Shown here: positions 59,060 to 64,000 of the stretch, one piece after another | Layout: each line of letters begins with the position of its first letter | Numbering within the stretch: the first letter of the stretch is position 1 | NCBI GenBank assembly: GCA_001414345.1 | Contig: LLCB01000060.1 | Location: 163,216 to 227,215 of the forward strand | Direction: 5' to 3' | DNA from: Hymenoscyphus infarciens | Lineage: Eukaryota > Ascomycota > Leotiomycetes > Helotiales > Helotiaceae | Length of the DNA stretch: 64,000 nucleotides | The notes under the pieces: generated by a model | Database searches by the model: none | What the model was told of the DNA's origin: nothing | The model's input: the letters and a program-made list of their open reading frames with translations, nothing else | Program-made: the position numbers and the translations under genes

Positions 59060-60116
59060 ATGGCAATGCTTAAATCCAATAAATTGTTTGATGTGCATGG
59101 CATTGTAGCCGTGATCACAGGTGGTGGAACAGGTTTAAAGAGAAACCCCTTTAATTCTCTCCATCTTCTGACCGATTTTTCTTTTAGGAATAGGGCTTAT
59201 GATGGCAAAAGCGCTTGCGGAGAATGGAGCTGCGAAAGTGTACATTGTTGGTCGCAGAAAAGGTGTCCTGGAGGCTGCGGCAGAGTTTTACCCTGGGTAG
59301 ATGACAACTTATGGGTCAAAATTACCTGGCAAACATGAACTTACCACATTTTAGGACTATAATTCCAGTATGTGGAGACGTGACTTCCCAGTCAAGCTTG
59401 GCCCAAGTCGCAGCAGAAGTTCTTCAAAAAACAGGGTTTATCAACCTTCTTATATGCAACGCTGGAATTGGTGGCCATGGACTTAAAGGCATATTAGCAC
59501 ACCTAACAATCAGCGAGTTTGTCGCTGCTGCTCGTGTAACCCCTATTCTAGAATTCACCGACGTCTATAACCTTAACTGCACATCTGTATATTATACTAT
59601 TTTGGAGTTTTTGGAACTTCTGAATTCGGGAAACAAGAGAAAGAACGTGAGCGTTAAGAGCTAGGTCATAGCTTTAGGGAGTATGGCTGCGTATATGAGA
59701 GATGTACGATGGGGTTTCGCCTACTGCTCTAGTAAGGCGGCACTTGTGGGTATGATAAAGTGCTTCTCGACTTATGCTGTTCCTTGGGGAATTCGATTTA
59801 ATGTTCTTGCCGCTGGATGTACGTGGAACTTAGACCAGAAACCTGATCGAATATTTGAAGCGTGTATTGATCTGTACCAGTACTTCCTACGGAGATGTCG
59901 ATGCCTCTCTTAACGCCGTTTAAGATATCGAAAGAGAAGGAGTTGTATGAGGAGGGATCATTTTCTAAAACCTACATTCCGGCAGAAAGAGCCGGCTCCG
60001 AAGAAGATATTGCAGGGGCACTTTTTTATCTTGCTAGCCGAGCTGGAGGGTACGTTAACGGAACGGTGTTATTAATCGATGGTGGGAAGTTGGCCATAAT
60101 GCCCGCTACATATTGA
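59060..60116 (+). pseudogene. Short-chain dehydrogenase/reductase gene interrupted by one TAG
   Basis: Four exons (59060-59132, 59188-59296, 59355-59818, 59881-60116) keep one frame for 294 codons apart from an in-frame TAG at 59662-59664 (codon 164). This is an NAD(P)-dependent reductase with a Rossmann fold: TGGGTGIG near residues 20-27, CNAGIGG, catalytic Ser170, Tyr184 and Lys188 (YCSSK) and a C-terminal GSEEDIAGALFYLASRAGGYVNGTVLLIDGGKLA. It resembles SDRs assigned to fungal metabolism and rhamnolipid-type ketoacyl reductases. Everything except the TAG, which could derive from CAG by C-to-T change, looks functional, so the break may be recent. Intron 1 has a weak donor (GTTTAA), which could be a second lesion. 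Confidence 0.78.
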
Positions 60117-60252
60117 TTGTTTCCAAATATCTTTTCAAGAAAGCTACTTGTATTAAATGCGAAAACTATTTTGTCAAGCGAGGTTCTTTTTAACGACCGC
60201 CAAGCTCTCTGGGTACATTTCCTTTTTTTTATGCCTCTATATTTCGATGACC

Positions 60253-61733
60253 TCATGGCTCATAGCTTACTTCCAGGACGGCCATCAGACTACCAAGAGG
60301 GGTTCTCACGTTCTTCAAATGTAGACCCTTATCAACCGACTCTATCAATGACTTCCATTCCCCAAAATCTCTCTCATTATTGTTGTGGGCTTGTAACATT
60401 GTCAGATCTCTTGTCCGTAAAACCATCTCTTGAAATCTTGGTATGCTACCGTGTTTTGGCATCACGGTATCCATAATAACAATCTTGCCTCCCGGCTGCA
60501 ATGCTCTCGTCAGGTGTCTCAAAATCGTTACACTCTCTGCATCCCTCCAATCGTGGATTATCATGCGGAGGAGGAAGACATCCACCCGCTGACTCGGCTG
60601 TGGCCTGAAAAAGTCATGTTCTTGGAAATGAATGCGGGACTTGATTGAAGACGGCACATTATGCAAATTATCGTGGGCGTGTTTAATCGCGGAAGGCAAG
60701 TCTTGAACGATGAAACTGAGCTTTGGGAATGCGCCCGCGAGAGAAATGCTTGCATTTCCTAAATTCCCACCAACCTTTCGATGAACGTCAGTCAACATTT
60801 TCTAGGAGAAAATTACACAACTCACGTCAACTACCACTGAATGTCCCAGATTTTCCCAGTCCAATCCGTCTAATAAGTGTTTTATGTTCATCCCACGCCC
60901 CTGACTCTGAATTTTCATGTACTTTCCGTATTCTTCCCTCAGCGCTGGATTGCTTGCAACATGCTGGAAAATTGGCAATTCCGTTTTGTTTTCTATGTTG
61001 TAAGCCGTGCTTTTATAAGCAGTATGGTCACGAGGGTTAGATGAACCCCAAGCCTCGGTTGAATCCACCATCTTTGGAGCCATCGGTGCTGATCGCTTTG
61101 TGAGAAAATTTGCCAAGTCCAATAGCGCAGGATCTTTGATAAAAGAAGCAGAAGTACAACTATGGGCATTCTCCCAGGAATCGGCTCACGGAGGAAGTTG
61201 GCGAGCATTGCCATGCGAGCAATACTTTGGAGGTCGGTTTTGGGAACTTTTGCCATGTCTGCGACATCCTCGTAAGAGATTGTTTTGTAAAGAGGGATAA
61301 TTTGAGGGATTCGGAAATGGCAAAGCCATTTCAGGCATGCTAGTTGATTGTTCTGTAGATTTAAAAATGATTAGCTAAGGTCTTCGGGGGGATAAGAGAC
61401 TCAACAGTAATTCAATACCACAAGACAAAAACGGGAACGAACTTGAGCAGCCTGAACGGCCAAAAAATCATTATCATCAGTCGTCAAATGTTGGATTTGA
61501 GCGGCCGCATCATTTATCTCGTACTGCATGGACAGGAGTTCTTTGGATGCATTCAATGGTAGCATGGTACTTGGACTATCTGCCCTGAAGGTTCTATGTG
61601 GGTGACCATATTCCTCGCAGAAGCCACTGATGGTCTCAGATTTGTCTAATATCTTCCGCGCTAAAGATACAAGATTTGAAGTTGATCTTCGAGGGACCAT
61701 CGTCATTCGTGAGTGCCGTAGTACCTTTCGCAT
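60253..61733 (-). pseudogene. O-methyltransferase gene with a one-base frame break
   Basis: Three exons (61733-61443, 61352-60826, 60774-60253) encode an AdoMet-dependent class I O-methyltransferase of the plant/fungal COMT fold, as in sterigmatocystin-type or AflJ/AflS-like cluster proteins. The N-terminal dimerisation domain includes LKWLCHFRIPQIIPLYKTISYEDVADMA. The AdoMet site VVDVGGNLGNASISLA crosses the second splice; VQDLP, RMIIHDW with the catalytic His, and GGKIVIMD follow. Near 61165-61172, GRMP runs into HSCTSASFIKDPALL in another frame, which fits loss of one base. Total length (1340 nt) is one short of a multiple of three. The intact HDW motif favours a catalytic enzyme, but an AflJ-type co-regulator cannot be excluded. 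Its start faces the monooxygenase. Confidence 0.78.
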
Positions 61734-62136
61734 TGTAACCTCGCTATCGAATCATCAGAATGTTTCAACACCAGGTCAAAGCCTTGAGAGAAACTAAACT
61801 TCTTGGTCTGCTGACCCCGCTTACTTTCCGCTTTGCCCACCGATCATACTCTTGCTGAAGCGAAAAAGGCAACCGATCCCGTCGGGGCTGCGAGCCAACT
61901 GCATTCCAACATGACCCTCAGCCTTGACCACCCAAGAATGAAACGTTGAGATCCTTCTGAACCTAGTTTTCTTTTGTTCCCGTCAAAGTTGTGGCGGTTT
62001 TGATTTTAACTTCTCACGAATTTACCTGAAGTATCAGCCTTTGCACTTCTCAACAGACTATCTACATGACAGTTAGATCCTCATAACTCCCCTATCATCA
62101 AACCAACCAACAAACGAACGAAAGTTCCAAAAAACC
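61734..62136. promoter_or_regulatory. Divergent promoter between O-methyltransferase and monooxygenase
   Basis: This 403-bp gap separates two start codons on opposite strands. It contains the everted palindrome CCGA-TCCCG-TCGG at 61873-61885 (CCG-N7-CGG), with the same spacing as the palindrome at 58702 but opposite triplet orientation. CT-rich and AACCAACCAACAAACGAACG sequences precede the monooxygenase ATG. Regulatory function is inferred only from position and symmetry. Confidence 0.45.
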
Positions 62137-63375
62137 ATGTCGTCACCACAAGTTGGTCATGTTTTGATTGCTGGAGCTGGTCTAGCAGGTTTGGCTTTGG
62201 CGCAAGGACTTCAAAAGAACGGGATCGACTTCAGTATTTACGAACGCGACCCTGCTGTTAATTCGCGCGCCCAAGGCTATAGAATCAAGATTTTTCCTGA
62301 CACAATTGGTCACATGAAACAAATCCTCACTCCGGAGCTTTGGAAGGAATTCGAATGCTCATGTGCAGAAACGGTGATGGGCGAGAGCACCATCAACGCA
62401 CTCACGGCTGGTCTCGTTTCTAGCAGGGCACTTGGGGGTATCAAGCCGTATACGGTTGACAGATCCGTCTTGAGAAAGGTCTTGATGCGTGGACTTGAGA
62501 ATAAGATTCATTTCGGAAAAGAGGTGAAAGACTACAAAATTGAAAGTAGCAGGGTGACAGCGTTATTCGCAGATGGGTCACAGGCCACAGGAGCCCTTCT
62601 CGTTGGAGCAGACGGAGGCCGCTCTGCTGTCAGGAAGATATTCATGCCACAATTCAAGATCGTGGATCCAGAAGGTGTTTGCATTTTCGGTAAAACCCCC
62701 ATTACGGAAGAGTTGAAGAATCGGATCCTGCCAAAGACACTTCAATGGTTTTGTGTTTTGAGAGACACAGCTCCAGTTATTCAAGAAATCATCTGGGGTA
62801 GTGATCTTCCTATCAGTATGTTTGTTGAGAAGATGTCTTTTCCAGGACGCTACGAGGCGAACACAGAGCTTCCTGCCGACTATCTTTATTGGGCAATTCT
62901 CCTTCCAGTAAAGGTTCTTGGAATGTCGGAAGAAGCAATATCGGCCTCGATGAAACGACCTTCCACTGAAATTGCCATGGATATCGCTTCAGAATGGGAT
63001 CCATCGTTGAAGTGTATCCTGGAGCTCCAGGATCCTTCTCAGGGTGCCGCGATTCGCATTATCTCTGGACCACCTGACCTCCCCAGCTGGGAGACTTCAG
63101 ATCGAGTGGTGATGATTGGGGATGCTATCCACCCGATGTCACCCGGAGGAGGAGTTGGAGTTGCGACTGCTATGAAAGATGCAGCAACTTTGAGCAATAA
63201 CTTGTCAACAAGTGGCTTGTCTATTAGTAGCATTGGCGCTTATGAATCCGGAATGAGGGAATACGCAGAAGCTAGTATCAAGAGGAGCTTCCGGGGCGGT
63301 CTTAAGTTTTTTGGTCAGCCACCTTTTGATCAGTGTAAGGAAGTCAAGTTTGAAGCAGCACCAAGCGAATTGTAA
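62137..63375 (+). CDS. FAD-dependent monooxygenase (group A, salicylate-hydroxylase-like fold)
   Basis: An uninterrupted single exon encodes 412 residues. Group A flavoprotein hydroxylases add one oxygen atom to a substrate with NAD(P)H. The three signatures are present: GxGxxG for FAD (residues 13-18, GAGLAG), LLVGADGGRSAVRK for the DG motif and MIGDAIHPMSPGGGVGVATAMKDA for the GD motif (Asp329). YERDP follows the first beta strand as is usual. The C-terminus is short (AEASIKRSF then FFGQPPF), so no membrane anchor is likely. ATG 62137 follows an A-rich leader. Unlike its neighbours it carries no break. Substrate is unknown; the context suggests an aromatic or polyketide intermediate. Confidence 0.92.
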   Translation: MSSPQVGHVLIAGAGLAGLALAQGLQKNGIDFSIYERDPAVNSRAQGYRIKIFPDTIGHMKQILTPELWKEFECSCAETVMGESTINALTAGLVSSRALGGIKPYTVDRSVLRKVLMRGLENKIHFGKEVKDYKIESSRVTALFADGSQATGALLVGADGGRSAVRKIFMPQFKIVDPEGVCIFGKTPITEELKNRILPKTLQWFCVLRDTAPVIQEIIWGSDLPISMFVEKMSFPGRYEANTELPADYLYWAILLPVKVLGMSEEAISASMKRPSTEIAMDIASEWDPSLKCILELQDPSQGAAIRIISGPPDLPSWETSDRVVMIGDAIHPMSPGGGVGVATAMKDAATLSNNLSTSGLSISSIGAYESGMREYAEASIKRSFRGGLKFFGQPPFDQCKEVKFEAAPSEL

Positions 63376-63749
63376 ATTTAGCAGCAAAATATATCTCATT
63401 ACTCCATCCGAAATGTAGATTCAATCGCCCGCAAGGCCTTCCCTTTAAACAATATGCCCCTGATAATTGGGCCCATCACACGGTCTCCTTTTCCCAACTA
63501 TTCGCTCCAGAAAATCCCCACCTGCTATGTCCGACACGCCGCCTTTTTGATAGAATTCCCCACTGTAAGTCATTCCCGATACAACGTTCCCGAATGTATG
63601 ATCCCCGGATAATTCATAGGCACATGTAGACCACCAAAAATCCGAACCAACTGTCACCAAACCAGAAGTTACCTCCGGTTTTCGTTTGAAAAAAGGCGGT
63701 TTAGCTATTTTACCATTTTCATTGCAAGCTTAACTATCAGTTCGCAAAC
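63376..63749. other. Intergenic, weak minus-strand frame only
   Basis: A 71-codon minus-strand frame (63445-63660) reads with plausible protein composition, including FWWSTCAYELSGDHTFGNVV, but has no recognised family and no exon partner. It may be an exon of an unseen gene. Confidence 0.4.
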
Positions 63750-63873
63750 ATGGCGGAAGGGACTCGTATCTATTTATTCGATGATCAGAAAAATGAACGA
63801 GTAGCAGAAAGCTCTACATTATTTGACCTGACCGGAGAAGACAAACCGGTCTTACGGATCTTTTTCCAAAGAT
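63750..63873 (+). other. Truncated open frame cut by a transposon end
   Basis: ATG 63750 opens a frame beginning MAEGTRIYLFDDQKNERVAE and running through TLFDLTGEDKPVLRIFF, of ordinary protein composition. At 63874 it runs into the left end of a CAGTG-ended element, where the frame continues only into AT-rich transposon sequence. This may be the 5' part of a gene interrupted by insertion. No family was recognised. Confidence 0.4.
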
Positions 63874-64000
63874 CAGTGTGGTCGATAGTATTTGGAATAT
63901 TGTACCACCACGATATATTGTTGGAAACCCACTTTAATACGTACTATTTGTACCATTTAAATTTCACAATACCCAACAATATTATCTTTTATATTGTTGG
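63874..64000 (+). mobile_element. CAGTG-ended element, copy 3 (left end, cut by window edge)
   Basis: CAGTGTGGTCGATAGTATTTGGAATATTGTACCACCACGATATATTGTTGG corresponds base for base with copy 1 from 39560, including the later TTTAATACGTACTATTTGTAC. It retains more C and G (for example GTACCACCACGAT against ATACCACTACGAT), so it seems less affected by RIP. The right end lies beyond the window. Confidence 0.75.

Noticed and set aside
58979..59338. Start of the dehydrogenase upstream of 59060
   Set aside because: The upstream frame has no ATG, and the family N-terminus begins at the ATG at 59060.
61882..61893. TCG-N6-CGA sequence resembling the AflR site
   Set aside because: AflR-type sites have a 5-bp spacer; here it is six, so the match is not convincing.

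Overview
The window comes from a filamentous ascomycete. Genes carry many short introns (about 47-90 bp, GT...AG, often with a CTAAC-like branch site). AT-rich blocks without reading frames look like transposons eroded by repeat-induced point mutation (RIP). The protein types fit Pezizomycotina, most likely Leotiomycetes, but that class-level call is an inference. No tRNA, rRNA or CRISPR array was seen.

Layout. 1-2.5 kb is a RIP-eroded repeat block ending in a 517-bp TA-flanked inverted-repeat element. 2.6-3.4 kb holds a small membrane protein, followed by a 409-bp MITE-like element. 6.1-8.0 kb encodes a hexose transporter. 12.9-14.95 kb encodes a quinate-repressor-like protein derived from the AROM domains. 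16-33 kb is the housekeeping core: FACT subunit Spt16, a Cdc50/Lem3 flippase subunit, a Sae2/CtIP end-resection protein, a secreted PAN/apple-like Thr/Ser-rich protein, a membrane-anchored methyltransferase-like protein and a TDT/Mae1-type transporter. 33-49 kb is gene-poor, with one small secreted-protein candidate, a 173-bp TA-flanked element and a roughly 595-bp inverted-repeat element. 48.9-51.9 kb encodes a Zn2Cys6 transcription factor with six exons. 53.2-54.9 kb is a second RIP-eroded block sharing sequence with the first block and with the 39.6-kb element.

55-64 kb is the most interesting part. It holds a broken BTB/POZ gene, a second copy of the MITE-like element, then what reads as a decaying secondary-metabolism cluster: an AflR-like regulator (in-frame TGA plus a frame change), a 149-aa protein (intact), a short-chain dehydrogenase (one TAG, catalytic residues otherwise kept), an O-methyltransferase (one frame change) and an FAD monooxygenase (intact). 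A perfect CGG-N7-CCG palindrome sits in the shared promoter of the 149-aa gene and the dehydrogenase. No backbone synthase is in the window. The window ends inside a third copy of the CAGTG-ended element. Exon boundaries were chosen by hand from splice motifs and reading-frame continuity. No database search was run, so family names rest on recognised motifs.
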